Source of the DNA: JAHFTW01 sp038046785
Lineage (GTDB): Archaea; Thermoplasmatota; E2; JACPAO01; JAHFTW01
NCBI GenBank assembly: GCA_038046785.1
Contig: JBBSVM010000009.1
Coordinates: 27,248-91,247, forward strand
Direction: 5' to 3'
DNA: 64,000 bases
A program made the position numbers and the translations under genes. This document shows, piece after piece, positions 51,924 to 60,432 of this stretch; position 1 is the stretch's first letter, and every line of letters starts with the position of its first letter. The notes under the pieces were generated by a model. That model was not told the DNA's origin, did not search any database, and worked only from the letters and a program-made list of their open reading frames with translations.

Positions 51924-52866
51924 CGGCGGCCAGATCGCGCAGCGTTGCCGCGTCGGCGGCACCGTTGAACTTGGCGCGCAGGCGTGCCGCACCCGGCTCG
52001 CCCGTCACCATCCGGACAGCAACCCGGCGCAGCTCCGGCACCGTCACCGTCGGGCCAGCACGTTCGACGTAGTCGAGGAGAGTGCCCATGCGCTCCGGCA
52101 GCGTCGGCTCCGCGTCCACGGTTTTGCCATCGAGTGCTTGTCGCATGCGGCGGAAAATGGTGGGGTCACGCATCGCGGCGCGCGCGATGAAGAATCCCGC
52201 ACAACCGGTCGCCTCGCGCATGCGCACGACGTCGTCGGGGGTGCGCAGGTCGCCGTTGCCAAGCACGGGAATCTCAACGCCTTCGACGAGGCGGGCGATG
52301 TGGCTCCAGTCGGCGTCGCCGGAGTAACCCTGCGCGACGGTGCGGGCGTGCAGCGTCACCCAGTCGGCACCAGCGGCCGCCACTTCGCTGGCCACTTCGA
52401 GGTAGGTGAGACGGGTGGCGTCGGGGCCGAGCCGCATCTTGGCGGAAACGTGCGGGATGCCCGCCTCGTCTGCGGCTTTTCTCGCTGCCGCAACAACGCG
52501 GCCCGCCTGCTTGGGGTCGCGCATGAGGAAGCCTCCGGCGCAGGACTTCAGGATGTTGGGCGCAGGGCAGCCCAGGTTCACATCGACGTAGTCCACCTTC
52601 ACCCGTTCAGCCAGTTGCCGCACCGCATCGGCAAGTGTCGCGGGGTCGGCCGACATGAACTGCACGCCATACGGCGACTCGGCGGGGCCGCGTGCAACCA
52701 GTTCCCAGGCGCTGCGGTTGCCGTGGGCGAGGCCGATGGCGGCAATCATCTCGCTGCAGGTGATGTCCGCCCCGTTCGCCTTGGCGAGGGCGCGAAAGGC
52801 GGGGTCTGTGACATCCACCATGGGCGACAGCACGAGCGGCTGGGTGATGCCCAGGACGCGCTTCAT
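51901..52866 (-). CDS. dus: tRNA-dihydrouridine synthase
   Basis: 321 residues. Dus reduces uridines of tRNA with FMN and NADPH. Seen: QPLVLSPMVDVTDPAFR, VDVNLGCPAPN with the catalytic cysteine region, CAGGFLMRDP, VSAKMRLG, WVTLHARTVAQGY, and GNGDLRTPDD. It is close to Dus proteins of archaea. The ATG at 52866 overlaps the HxlR-like stop by four bases, so the two are coupled. It overlaps the convergent permease. Confidence 0.9.
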   Translation of the reverse strand: MKRVLGITQPLVLSPMVDVTDPAFRALAKANGADITCSEMIAAIGLAHGNRSAWELVARGPAESPYGVQFMSADPATLADAVRQLAERVKVDYVDVNLGCPAPNILKSCAGGFLMRDPKQAGRVVAAARKAADEAGIPHVSAKMRLGPDATRLTYLEVASEVAAAGADWVTLHARTVAQGYSGDADWSHIARLVEGVEIPVLGNGDLRTPDDVVRMREATGCAGFFIARAAMRDPTIFRRMRQALDGKTVDAEPTLPERMGTLLDYVERAGPTVTVPELRRVAVRMVTGEPGAARLRAKFNGAADAATLRDLAAATRSSGA

Positions 52867-53207
52867 GCCGCGACCGGTGGGGTGCCGTGGTGCTTGTTGC
52901 TCCACAGGCCCAACTGGTCCATGAGCGGGACCAGGTCCTTGCCTTTCTTGGTGAGCCAGTACTCGACGCGCGGTGGCACCTGCTTGAACGTCTTGCGGTC
53001 CAGGACGCCGGCCTTCTCCAGTTCGTTGAGGCGCTGGCTCAGGCTCACCGGGTTGATGCCGAGGGCGCGCTTGATGTCGTTGAAGCGGCGCGGCTTTCCG
53101 TCCTGGAGCAGCCAGACCAGGGTCATGGAGTGCTTTTTCGAGAGAAGGTCAATGGCTTCCTGGAACGGGCAGCACCCTTCCAGGTCGGTTTCAGGCTCTT
53201 GGCTCAC
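52863..53207 (-). CDS. HxlR-family winged-helix regulator
   Basis: 114 residues. MTLVWLLQDGKPRRFNDIKR, NPVSLSQRLNELEKAGVLDR and PRVEYWLTKKGKDL are HxlR signatures. CCPFQEAI near the start contains cysteines that could sense redox state. It is translated from GTG 53207 with the palindrome CGGTTAACCG 14 bases upstream, the candidate operator. It is divergent from another HTH gene. Confidence 0.85.
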   Translation of the reverse strand: MSQEPETDLEGCCPFQEAIDLLSKKHSMTLVWLLQDGKPRRFNDIKRALGINPVSLSQRLNELEKAGVLDRKTFKQVPPRVEYWLTKKGKDLVPLMDQLGLWSNKHHGTPPVAA

Positions 53208-53220
53208 GCATTGGTATAGT

Positions 53221-53230
53221 CGGTTAACCG
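53221..53230. promoter_or_regulatory. Perfect palindrome in a divergent HTH promoter
   Basis: CGGTTAACCG, 10 bp, flanked by GGTAT on both sides (GGTATAGT before, GGTATGA after). It lies 14 bp before the HxlR start; a TTAACC element within could act as its TATA-like box. The opposite gene has CTAATACT about 25 nt before its ATG. Confidence 0.5.
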
Positions 53231-53276
53231 GTATGAACTTTTCACCTCTAATACTCCCCCTCGCATAGTAGGTCCT

Positions 53277-53555
53277 ATGCCCTGCAACGAAGTCGTCCGC
53301 AGCCTGCCGCACATCTCCCCCTCGGTCCAGACCGTCCTCTGCACCCTGGTGGAGCACACCCCGATGACCGGTCAGCAGATCCGGGAGTCCACCGGCCTGC
53401 CCCGCCGCACCGTCTACGCCGCCCTCAAGGTGCTCAAGACGCTTGGCATCCTGCGCGAGCGCGCCAGCCTGCGCGACACCCGCCAGACCTACTTCTGGGT
53501 CACCGCCGCCCCCGGCCAAGTCGCCCCGGCCGTCCTCGCTGGCGCTGCTGCCTAA
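53277..53555 (+). CDS. Winged-helix regulator, MarR/TrmB-like
   Basis: 92 residues. TGQQIRESTGLPRRTVYAAL and KVLKTLGILRERASLRDTRQ are a helix-turn-helix and wing, as in TrmB/MarR-like archaeal regulators. Only one domain is present and no ligand domain. The ATG is 25 nt after CTAATACT. Paired divergently with HxlR, so cross-regulation is possible. Confidence 0.75.
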   Translation: MPCNEVVRSLPHISPSVQTVLCTLVEHTPMTGQQIRESTGLPRRTVYAALKVLKTLGILRERASLRDTRQTYFWVTAAPGQVAPAVLAGAAA

Positions 53556-53570
53556 GCCACCATCGCCTGC

Positions 53571-54383
53571 TCAGCCGTCCCACTGGACACTGCGGCGCCA
53601 ATCGATGCCGACGGTCCTGGCGCCCAGCTTGGGAATGAGCGGTGTCGACCGCTTGTGTTCCGTGCGGCGCACCATGCTGTCCACATCCTCCACCATTGCC
53701 ACCGGAAGCCCGCTCTTGCGCGCCGCGGTCGCGGCGTCATGGTTCAGCTCAAGCTGGCGCAAGCAGGCGTCGAGCTGGTCGTAGGTGAGCCCCATGTCGC
53801 CTTCGTCGGTCTGCCCCGCATAGAGCCCCGCCGACGGCGGCTTGTCCAGGATGGGCTTGGGGATGCCGAGAAACCGGCCCAGTTCGCGCACTTGCGTCTT
53901 GTACAGGTCACCGATGGGCTGCAGGTCGACGCCGCCGTCGCCATGCTTGGTGAAGTAGCCGGTGAGCAGCTCCGACTTGTTGCCGGTGCCAAGCACCAGG
54001 AAACCGTGCCGCGCCGCCTCCGCGTAGAGCAGGGTCATGCGGGCGCGCGCCTTGGCGTTGCCACGCTCGCGGGGCGCCGGCGTGTAGCCGAGCGTCTGCT
54101 CGAGACCCGCCACGATGGGGCCGATGGAGTGGGTGATGGGTGAGAGGCCGAACGCGGTGCAGCCGAGGCGGGCGTGCTCGGCATCCTGTGGGTTGGAATC
54201 GGGCGCCGGGAGCATGATGGCCAGCACACGCTCCTTGCCGAGGGTGCGCGCAGCCAGGGCGGCCACCACGGCGGAGTCGAGCCCACCCGAGACACCGACG
54301 ACGACGCCCTTCGCCCCAGCCTGGGCGACGGCGTGGCGCAGGAACGCGGCGATGACGGTTTCCCACCGGGCCGGGCCATCCAC
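53571..54383 (-). CDS. nadE: NAD+ synthetase, ammonia-dependent form
   Basis: 270 residues. NadE amidates deamido-NAD+. ATP-binding GVSGGLDSAVV near residue 35, ERVLAIMLPAPDSN, FLVLGTGNKSELLTGYFTKHGDG and DLYKTQVRELGR are family motifs. There is no glutaminase domain, but the separate nitrilase-family gene starts on the other strand just upstream. GTG 54383 is about 22 nt after a GGTTCAG element; longer starts would run into the neighbour. Confidence 0.93.
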   Translation of the reverse strand: MDGPARWETVIAAFLRHAVAQAGAKGVVVGVSGGLDSAVVAALAARTLGKERVLAIMLPAPDSNPQDAEHARLGCTAFGLSPITHSIGPIVAGLEQTLGYTPAPRERGNAKARARMTLLYAEAARHGFLVLGTGNKSELLTGYFTKHGDGGVDLQPIGDLYKTQVRELGRFLGIPKPILDKPPSAGLYAGQTDEGDMGLTYDQLDACLRQLELNHDAATAARKSGLPVAMVEDVDSMVRRTEHKRSTPLIPKLGARTVGIDWRRSVQWDG

Positions 54384-54481
54384 GACGGTGACCGCACCGC
54401 CTGAACCAACCCCTTCGCCCTTCGTGCGGGGTGCCGGCTTCGCCACGAAAAGGCCAAGGCGAGGCTGGATTTGAAGGAGGC

Positions 54482-55336
54482 GTGAAGCCGACACGATTGG
54501 CGCTGTGGAGCGCCAACCCCAAGCTGGGCAACGTCGAGGCCAACGTCGCCACCGTCGCGAAGGCCATCGCGGCGCGCGAGGCCGACTTCGTCGTCTTCCC
54601 CGAGATGTTCCTCACCGGCTACGCCATTGGTGACGACGCGCAGCGCCTCGCCTTCCGGCTTGGCGACGATCGACTCGAACCCATCCGCAAAGCGTGCGCC
54701 CAGGCCAAAACGCACTGCGTGGTTGGTGCTCCGCGCTCGCCGCGGCGCGGCCTGACGCACAACTCCGCCCTGCTGTTCGGGCCGGGCGGCGAGGAGGCCG
54801 CCTACGACAAGCGCAGCCTCGCCACCTTCACGACGTTCGAGGACGGCCTCTTCTTCAAGCCAGGCACGACGAGTCCAGTCTTCGACACCGGGGTCGGCAA
54901 GATTGGTCTCACGATCTGCTACGACTGGTTCCTCCCCGAATACCCACGCGCCCAGGCGCTTGCCGGTGCTGACCTTCTTCTGAACATCAGCGCGAGCCCG
55001 ACGACGAGCCAGCGCTTCTTCGAGGCGCTCATGCCAGCGCGCGCCATCGAGAACGCCTGCTTCACCGCCTACAGCAACGTCGTCGGTCCACAGGATGGCG
55101 TCGTCTTCTGGGGCGGCTCGCAGGCGTGGGGGCCGCGGGGCACCCTGCTTGGCCGCCTCGACGCGCTTCAGTCGGGCCGCGTCGTCGTCGAACTGGACTG
55201 GGACGACCTGGCGCCCGCCCGCGAGTTCCGTCCCACGCTGCGCGATGGCCATCTCGCCAATCTCCCGGATCGCACCAAACCCAAACGCGCGTTGTCTTCG
55301 AAGCGGAAGCCGGCCGCCAGGAAGAAGGCGCGTTGA
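54482..55336 (+). CDS. Carbon-nitrogen hydrolase (nitrilase superfamily)
   Basis: 284 residues. The catalytic triad is visible: Glu in VVFPEMFLTGY, Lys in AAYDKRSLATF and Cys in LTICYDWFLPE. The family hydrolyses amides or nitriles. It is adjacent to and divergent from the ammonia-dependent nadE, and could supply ammonia like the glutaminase half of fused NadE; this is inference. The C-terminus is Lys/Arg-rich. The GTG is directly preceded by GAAGGAGG. Its stop overlaps the dph6 start (TGATG). Confidence 0.88.
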   Translation: MKPTRLALWSANPKLGNVEANVATVAKAIAAREADFVVFPEMFLTGYAIGDDAQRLAFRLGDDRLEPIRKACAQAKTHCVVGAPRSPRRGLTHNSALLFGPGGEEAAYDKRSLATFTTFEDGLFFKPGTTSPVFDTGVGKIGLTICYDWFLPEYPRAQALAGADLLLNISASPTTSQRFFEALMPARAIENACFTAYSNVVGPQDGVVFWGGSQAWGPRGTLLGRLDALQSGRVVVELDWDDLAPAREFRPTLRDGHLANLPDRTKPKRALSSKRKPAARKKAR

Positions 55337-56016
55337 TGCGGGTTGCTGCCCTCCTGTCAGGAGGCAAGGACTCGGTGGCCGCCGTCGAGGTGGCACGGGG
55401 CCACGGCTGGGACGTCGTCGGGGCCATCATCGTGAAGCCGGCCGAGGATGACGCCTGGATGTTCCACACTCCCAACCTGGCGGCGGCCGCGGGCGTTGCA
55501 GAGTGTCTTGGTCTGCCGGTTGCCGAGGTCGCCGTTCGCTCCGGAACTGTCGAGGAGGTGGCGGATTTGGAAGCGGCGCTGGCGCGGCTCAAGGGTGAGT
55601 GGGCTCTCGACGGCTTCATCTCCGGCGCCCTCGCCTCGGAATACCAGCGCACCCGGCTCGACGCCATTGGTCACCGCGTTGGCTTGAAATCGTTCGCGCC
55701 GCTCTGGCACAAGGAGCCGCTGGGATATGTGCGGTCGCTGCTGCGAGCTGGCTGGGACATCCGGTTTAGCCGCACCGCCGCCGAGGGCGTTCCCAATGCG
55801 TGGTGCGGGACGCGGCTCGACGAAGCCAAACTCGATGCTATGCTGGCCCACAAAGCGCGTCCCCACCCCGCCGGCGAGGGGGGCGAGTACGAGACGCTCA
55901 TCCTCGATGTTCCTGGTTTCACGCGCAGCCTGGTCGTGGACAAGGCACACGTTGAGGCGACTGCGAGCCGGGCGACCTGGGTCGTCGCGGCGTGGCGCAC
56001 AGAAGCTACATCGTAA
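55336..56016 (+). CDS. dph6: Diphthine-ammonia ligase
   Basis: 226 residues. Dph6 performs the last, ATP-dependent amidation in diphthamide synthesis on aEF2. The ATP-PPase loop is ALLSGGKDS at the start; IVKPAEDDAWMFHTPN and GEGGEYETLILD are conserved family motifs. The ATG shares a base with the stop of the nitrilase gene, so both are coupled. Ammonia could come from the amidase. Confidence 0.92.
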   Translation: MRVAALLSGGKDSVAAVEVARGHGWDVVGAIIVKPAEDDAWMFHTPNLAAAAGVAECLGLPVAEVAVRSGTVEEVADLEAALARLKGEWALDGFISGALASEYQRTRLDAIGHRVGLKSFAPLWHKEPLGYVRSLLRAGWDIRFSRTAAEGVPNAWCGTRLDEAKLDAMLAHKARPHPAGEGGEYETLILDVPGFTRSLVVDKAHVEATASRATWVVAAWRTEATS

Positions 56017-56782
56017 TTTGGTCCGTTGCGCTGCCATCGACCTGGAGCGTTCCACGGTAAGCAATGAGACGGTACTGGATTCGATAGTCCCCCGCTTTCG
56101 TGAAGGAGTAGAGTGTTTGGCCGTTGTCGCAGGTGCCGGTCGTATCCGCCAATGTCTCGCCGTCCGGTCCCGTGATGGTGTACCAGAGACAGCCAAGGTC
56201 TCCTTGCTGCTGAATGAAAATCTGGCTCTTGATGGTGTTGGGGCGGATGGAGAACGAGTCCTGGAACATCGACGTGGTGGGCTCAGGGTAGGAATCGGAG
56301 CGCAAAATCAGATCGCGTTGCACGAACGAGGTCGCTTTGTCGGCCAATTTTTCGACGGTTCCGCTGTAGGCGATGAGCGCGGTGACGCCGAGAATGAGGC
56401 CGGAGACCAGGAGGATGAGCGCCACGATGCCGGTCCATTTCAGGAAACTTCGCGCCCCTCGTCCGGCCGCCTTGGCGGTCGCCACGGCGCCCCGTCCGGT
56501 CAGGACCGCCACGCGCAGAAGGAGATCCCCCGACGATTTGCGCACGATACCGCCGTGTGGGCCATAGGCAATCCCCAACTCCTCCGGCTCTCCGAACGCG
56601 GCGGTGGCGCGCAGTGCTGCCTCGTCCGCGGACAAGCCCGGCTCCTCGCTGCGCAGCCGTTTCACTTCGCTCTGGAGGTGCGCCTTCATCTCGCGGGCGA
56701 TGGCGTCGCGTTCGCGGAAAGGAAGATGGGCAATCTGCTGTTTGACTTCGCGGAGGTAGTCCTCCAGGACGTAGGCGGTCAT
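56006..56782 (-). CDS. HAAS-domain membrane protein (PadR partner)
   Basis: 258 residues. The first 85 (YLREVKQQIAHLPFRERDAI, EMKAHLQSEVKRL, FGEPEELG) form the HAAS helical domain known from PadR-linked proteins. One membrane helix (FLKWTGIVALILLVSGLIL) follows, then an extracytoplasmic beta domain with two cysteines (GDLGCLWYTI, TCDNGQTLY). Coupled to the PadR gene by ATGA, a standard regulator/sensor pair. Ligand unknown. Confidence 0.8.
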   Translation of the reverse strand: MTAYVLEDYLREVKQQIAHLPFRERDAIAREMKAHLQSEVKRLRSEEPGLSADEAALRATAAFGEPEELGIAYGPHGGIVRKSSGDLLLRVAVLTGRGAVATAKAAGRGARSFLKWTGIVALILLVSGLILGVTALIAYSGTVEKLADKATSFVQRDLILRSDSYPEPTTSMFQDSFSIRPNTIKSQIFIQQQGDLGCLWYTITGPDGETLADTTGTCDNGQTLYSFTKAGDYRIQYRLIAYRGTLQVDGSATDQITM

Positions 56783-57141
56783 GAGGGCTCCAGCAGGCGG
56801 TCCACCGCCGTGCGGGTTTCGTTCCAGGTGGCGATGGCGATGCGCAGCGCCTGCACGCCGGCCGGGGTGAGCTGGTAGTATTTGCGGCGCGGTCCGGAGG
56901 CGGGATCGCCCCAGCGGCTCGCAACGAGTCCTTCGCGCTCGAGCGTGGCAAGAAGTGGATAGATGGTGCCCTCTTTCCATGCACCTCGGCCGCCGGTGGC
57001 CTCGTCGAGGGCGCGGATGATGCCGTACCCGTGCGCCGCCTTCTGGCGCTTGATGACGGCGAGGACGAGCAAATGCTGCAGGCCGCCGACGAGGTCGCGC
57101 TCGACCTTGACGAGGAAGGCGGCAGAGCTCCCGGCTTTCAC
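56779..57141 (-). CDS. PadR-family transcriptional regulator
   Basis: 120 residues. LLVLAVIKRQKAAHGYGIIR, GAWKEGTIYPLLATLEREGL and PRRKYYQLTPAG are standard PadR motifs. GTG start at 57141. A perfect 19-bp palindrome begins three bases upstream of the start and lies downstream of a TATACTA box, a position that would let bound regulator block transcription of the leaderless mRNA. Confidence 0.9.
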   Translation of the reverse strand: MKAGSSAAFLVKVERDLVGGLQHLLVLAVIKRQKAAHGYGIIRALDEATGGRGAWKEGTIYPLLATLEREGLVASRWGDPASGPRRKYYQLTPAGVQALRIAIATWNETRTAVDRLLEPS

Positions 57142-57143
57142 AA

Positions 57144-57162
57144 TACCTCGAATATCGAGGTA
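57144..57162 (-). promoter_or_regulatory. Perfect palindrome, candidate PadR operator
   Basis: TACCTCGA-ATA-TCGAGGTA, eight base pairs per arm. On the minus strand a CATATACTA box (57163-57171) precedes it, 25 nt before the GTG. Confidence 0.7.
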
Positions 57163-57224
57163 GTATATGATTCGATGCTTTCCCTGGACGCTCTCTTTAA
57201 GCCGCCGCGCCGGCTCGACGACGC

Positions 57225-57443
57225 ATGAAGCTCTACCAGTTCGCGGAGTGCCACGAGTGCGGCTTCGTGCGCCGCCTCCTGCGCCAGGCCAACATCGCCT
57301 TCGAAGCGATCACGCTGCCCGTCGGCGACAAGACGGTCGTGCGGCAGAAATTCAAGTCGGAGTCGGTCCCGGTCCTCGAGGATGGCGCCTTCGTCAGCAA
57401 CGACCTCGCCGCCATCGCCCGCCACATCCAGGCCAAGACCTGA
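57225..57443 (+). CDS. Glutaredoxin-like small protein
   Basis: 72 residues. CHEC (residues 9-12) in LYQFAECHECGFVRRLL is a CxxC redox motif in a thioredoxin/glutaredoxin fold; VPVLEDGAF has the cis-proline. It resembles glutaredoxin or the N-terminal domain of glutathione transferases. A TTTAAG element lies about 26 nt before the ATG. Confidence 0.85.
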   Translation: MKLYQFAECHECGFVRRLLRQANIAFEAITLPVGDKTVVRQKFKSESVPVLEDGAFVSNDLAAIARHIQAKT

Positions 57444-57540
57444 GACCGGTTCGTCCCCGCTCGAAAGGGAGTCGGCTGCGAGGACGGTTGTAGGAGCCGT
57501 CGGCAAACTGTATATGCGGCAGGCGAATCGTGGTGAAGTG

Positions 57541-58164
57541 ATGCTTCGCTTCGTTCTCGTTGTCCTCCTTGCCTGCCTGACGCCGGCCGCCCTGGCGCAG
57601 TCGCAGGCCAACGCGTTCTGGACCATCGCTGTTGACAGCGACTCCGCCACGCCCACCATCGCTCTTGGGGGCAGTCAGTCCATCAACGTCACGGTGAGCC
57701 TTCGGCTCTCCAATGCCATCTGCCAAGGCGAAGGGCGTGCCACCGTCGCCCTTGCCATCGAAGATTCGGGGCTGCCCGGTGTCTCTGCCACCCTGCCCGC
57801 CAGCGTCGAGGTGGTCTTCCCGGGCGGTGGCGGCCCTTCCCCCGTCAACACCGGCACCACCACCGAGGAAAGCGTCGCGGCGATGGCGATCACCGTGGCC
57901 GCTTCCTCCGCTCCGGACCATGACCACTCCTTCCAGGTGACCGCGACCGCCCCTGCGACACTCCCCTCCGGCTGCACGGCTGCGGCTGGTCCTGCTGCAG
58001 CCTCCGCCGACGCCGACGTCGCCATCAAGACAGGACCCGCGCCCAAGGCCGTGGCGACTGGAACCGGGACGCAGGCGGTCGGTACCGTCGGGGCGCAGGC
58101 ATCGTTCAGCCTGCCGCTGCCGCTCTTGCTTGGCGCCCTTTTCGTGATGGCGCGGCGCCGCTAA
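57541..58164 (+). CDS. Secreted protein with C-terminal membrane anchor
   Basis: 207 residues. Signal peptide LRFVLVVLLACLTPAALA, a Ser/Thr/Ala-rich beta domain with two cysteines (NAICQG, PSGCTA), then a C-terminal hydrophobic stretch (FSLPLPLLLGALFVMA) ending in RRR, similar to the tails of the two propeller proteins. TATAT lies about 28 nt before the ATG. No family recognised. Confidence 0.7.
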   Translation: MLRFVLVVLLACLTPAALAQSQANAFWTIAVDSDSATPTIALGGSQSINVTVSLRLSNAICQGEGRATVALAIEDSGLPGVSATLPASVEVVFPGGGGPSPVNTGTTTEESVAAMAITVAASSAPDHDHSFQVTATAPATLPSGCTAAAGPAAASADADVAIKTGPAPKAVATGTGTQAVGTVGAQASFSLPLPLLLGALFVMARRR

Positions 58165-60383
58165 GCGGCCCCTTCGGCCGTTCCGACCCCTTCGGCAAGG
58201 AGGCGGGCGCGCTGCACCTGCAAAGGCGAGCCAAGGACGATGAGACGGTCGCCCGCCTGCGGGACAAGTTCGTCACGGAACGGTTCCGGATGGGAGGCGC
58301 CGCGCACCCAAAGCCCGACCACGCGCGATCCGGTGCGCTCCACCAGGTTGCTGCCGTTGAGCGGGCGCCCTGCCAACTCCGAGAGGGGCGCCACCTCGAC
58401 CTCCTCCAGGTTGGCAAGCCGACTCTGCGCACTCAGACGGAGCGCTTCGCCGTGCGCCACGACGAGCGCCTCGGCGCGGGCGAGTTGATGGTCATCGCCC
58501 ATGAGGACCAGCGTGTCGCCGGAGCGGATGGTCTCGGCGGGGCCGGGGTTGACCATCTCGCGTCGGTGGCGCTGGATGACCGCCAGGGTCGCCCCGGACA
58601 TCTCGGCCAGGCGCGCTTCCGCCACCGTGCGCCCGGCAAGCGGCGATTCGGAGGGAACGGAGACGGCGCTCACGCGCACCCCCCACGGGTAGCGTTCCAG
58701 CACCCGGTCCAGGAGCGGGATGGTTTCCGGGTCATGCCCCAGCACGCGGGTGACGGAGGCCTCCAAGGCGCGCTGGAAACGGGCGAGCTGGCGCCAGGCA
58801 ACCGCAGCGACGACGAGGGCGACGACCAGGCCGCCCGCCAACACCGGCAGGGCGCGCGGCACCAGGACCGCCAAGGGCAAGAGAAGCAGGATGGCGCTCA
58901 CCGCGACCCAGACATCGACGAGGCGGGCGCGCACCGCTCCGCCCTCGCCGCGCACCAAGAGGTGGACGAGGTCGCGGTAGCGCCGGTAGGTGCCAAACGC
59001 CAGCGGGATGGCGACGACGAGGGTGGCGCCAAACAGGACAATCGGGGCGACAGTGCGCGACGGAATGCGCGCCTCCAACAGCGGCGCCGCCGCCACAGCG
59101 GCCACCAGCCAGGTGGCAAGGAGCAGGAGGTTGGCCAGCAGGCTGCGCACGCCGGCGCGCACCTCGCGGCTCGGACGGCCAAGGCGGCCGCGTCGTGCGC
59201 TCTGGATGAGGAGCCAGAGGTTGCGCCGGAGACCTTCCGGCAACCGCTCGGCCATACGCGCCAGGGCCGGGGTGAGGGCCATGAGGAGCGGGGCAAGGAC
59301 CAGAAGGATGAGGGTCGTCCCCACCACGGTGGCAAGGAGCTGAGGCGAGGCGAGGCCCTGTGCCACGGCGGCACCAGCCAGGATGAGGCTGAACTCTCCC
59401 ACCGTGCCGAGGGCGAAGCTGCTGCGCAGGGCAGCGGGCATGGGAAGCCCGGCGGCAAGTGCCGCGGGGAAGTGGATGGCGCTCTTGGCCACCACGAAAA
59501 GAAGGGCGACGAGAGCGGCCAGCGGCAGTTGGCCTCCCACCTCGTCGAGCCGCACGGTCGCACCGGCGGCAAAGAAAAACAGCGCCAGGGCGACATCGCG
59601 CAGGCTCTGCACGGCGTTGCGAGCGACGAAGCGCGCTCCCGCTTCGGCGGCGGCAACACCGGCCACAAAGGCGCCAAGCAGGGCTGAGCCGCTCCACAGC
59701 CCCAGCAGTCCGAAGCCAAGCACCAGTCCGGCCGCCACCAGAACCAGGAGGTCATGCTGATGGGTGCGCGCCACCGCATCGAGGACGCGCGGCACGACCA
59801 GGAGGGCAAACGCACTGAGCAGGACGAACAGCACCGCGAGTCGCCCTACATCGGCGAGCGGCTGCCACCACTCCGCCCCGGAGCCGCCAAGGACGACAAG
59901 AAGGGCAAGCAGGCCGACCGCGAGGATGTCCTCGACCAGCAAGATGCCGAGAACCCGGTTGCGGACCGAGGTGTGGCCGGCGGTGAGCCGTTCCCCGAAG
60001 AGGGTGCTGGAGAGGCTGAGGCTGATGCCCAGGGCGGCTGCCTCCGTGAAGCCCCAGCCAGCAAGTCGCCCGGCCGCAGCGACGGCAAGTCCTGCAACAA
60101 CGAGGCCGCCAAGGGCGACGAGGGAGCCCTCCCGGATGGCGCTGCGCAGCCGCTTGATGTCGAGCTCCAAGCCAATGACGAACAGCAGGAAGAGGGTGCC
60201 CACCTCGGAGGCGCCGCGCAGGATGGCGGCATCGAACGTTGGGGTCCAGGAGACGCCCGGGCTGAAGGCAAGTCCCGCCGCGAGGTAGCCAAGCGCCGTG
60301 GGGAGGCGAAGCCGATGCGCGAGCCAGCCGAGGCCGAGGGCAGCCACGGCCGCCACGGCCAAGGTCACCAGCGCGCTCGCCAC
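58161..60383 (-). CDS. CPA2-type cation/proton antiporter with two RCK_C-like domains
   Basis: 740 residues. The first 380 form about twelve membrane helices as in KefB/NapA-type antiporters; LFLLFVIGLELDIKRLR and LLVEDILAVGLLAL are typical. A further four-helix segment (about residues 410-530) is followed by two TrkA_C/RCK_C-like units: SPLAGRTVAEARLAEMSGAT and AGRPLNGSNLVERTGSRVVG. Transports K+ or Na+ against H+. Start GTG 60383; the end overlaps the secreted protein by four bases. Confidence 0.85.
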   Translation of the reverse strand: MASALVTLAVAAVAALGLGWLAHRLRLPTALGYLAAGLAFSPGVSWTPTFDAAILRGASEVGTLFLLFVIGLELDIKRLRSAIREGSLVALGGLVVAGLAVAAAGRLAGWGFTEAAALGISLSLSSTLFGERLTAGHTSVRNRVLGILLVEDILAVGLLALLVVLGGSGAEWWQPLADVGRLAVLFVLLSAFALLVVPRVLDAVARTHQHDLLVLVAAGLVLGFGLLGLWSGSALLGAFVAGVAAAEAGARFVARNAVQSLRDVALALFFFAAGATVRLDEVGGQLPLAALVALLFVVAKSAIHFPAALAAGLPMPAALRSSFALGTVGEFSLILAGAAVAQGLASPQLLATVVGTTLILLVLAPLLMALTPALARMAERLPEGLRRNLWLLIQSARRGRLGRPSREVRAGVRSLLANLLLLATWLVAAVAAAPLLEARIPSRTVAPIVLFGATLVVAIPLAFGTYRRYRDLVHLLVRGEGGAVRARLVDVWVAVSAILLLLPLAVLVPRALPVLAGGLVVALVVAAVAWRQLARFQRALEASVTRVLGHDPETIPLLDRVLERYPWGVRVSAVSVPSESPLAGRTVAEARLAEMSGATLAVIQRHRREMVNPGPAETIRSGDTLVLMGDDHQLARAEALVVAHGEALRLSAQSRLANLEEVEVAPLSELAGRPLNGSNLVERTGSRVVGLWVRGASHPEPFRDELVPQAGDRLIVLGSPLQVQRARLLAEGVGTAEGAA

Positions 60384-60432
60384 GGACCCGGGAGGGCTGT
60401 GCTGGCAAAGGGCCTTTGGTCGAGGCGCCGTC

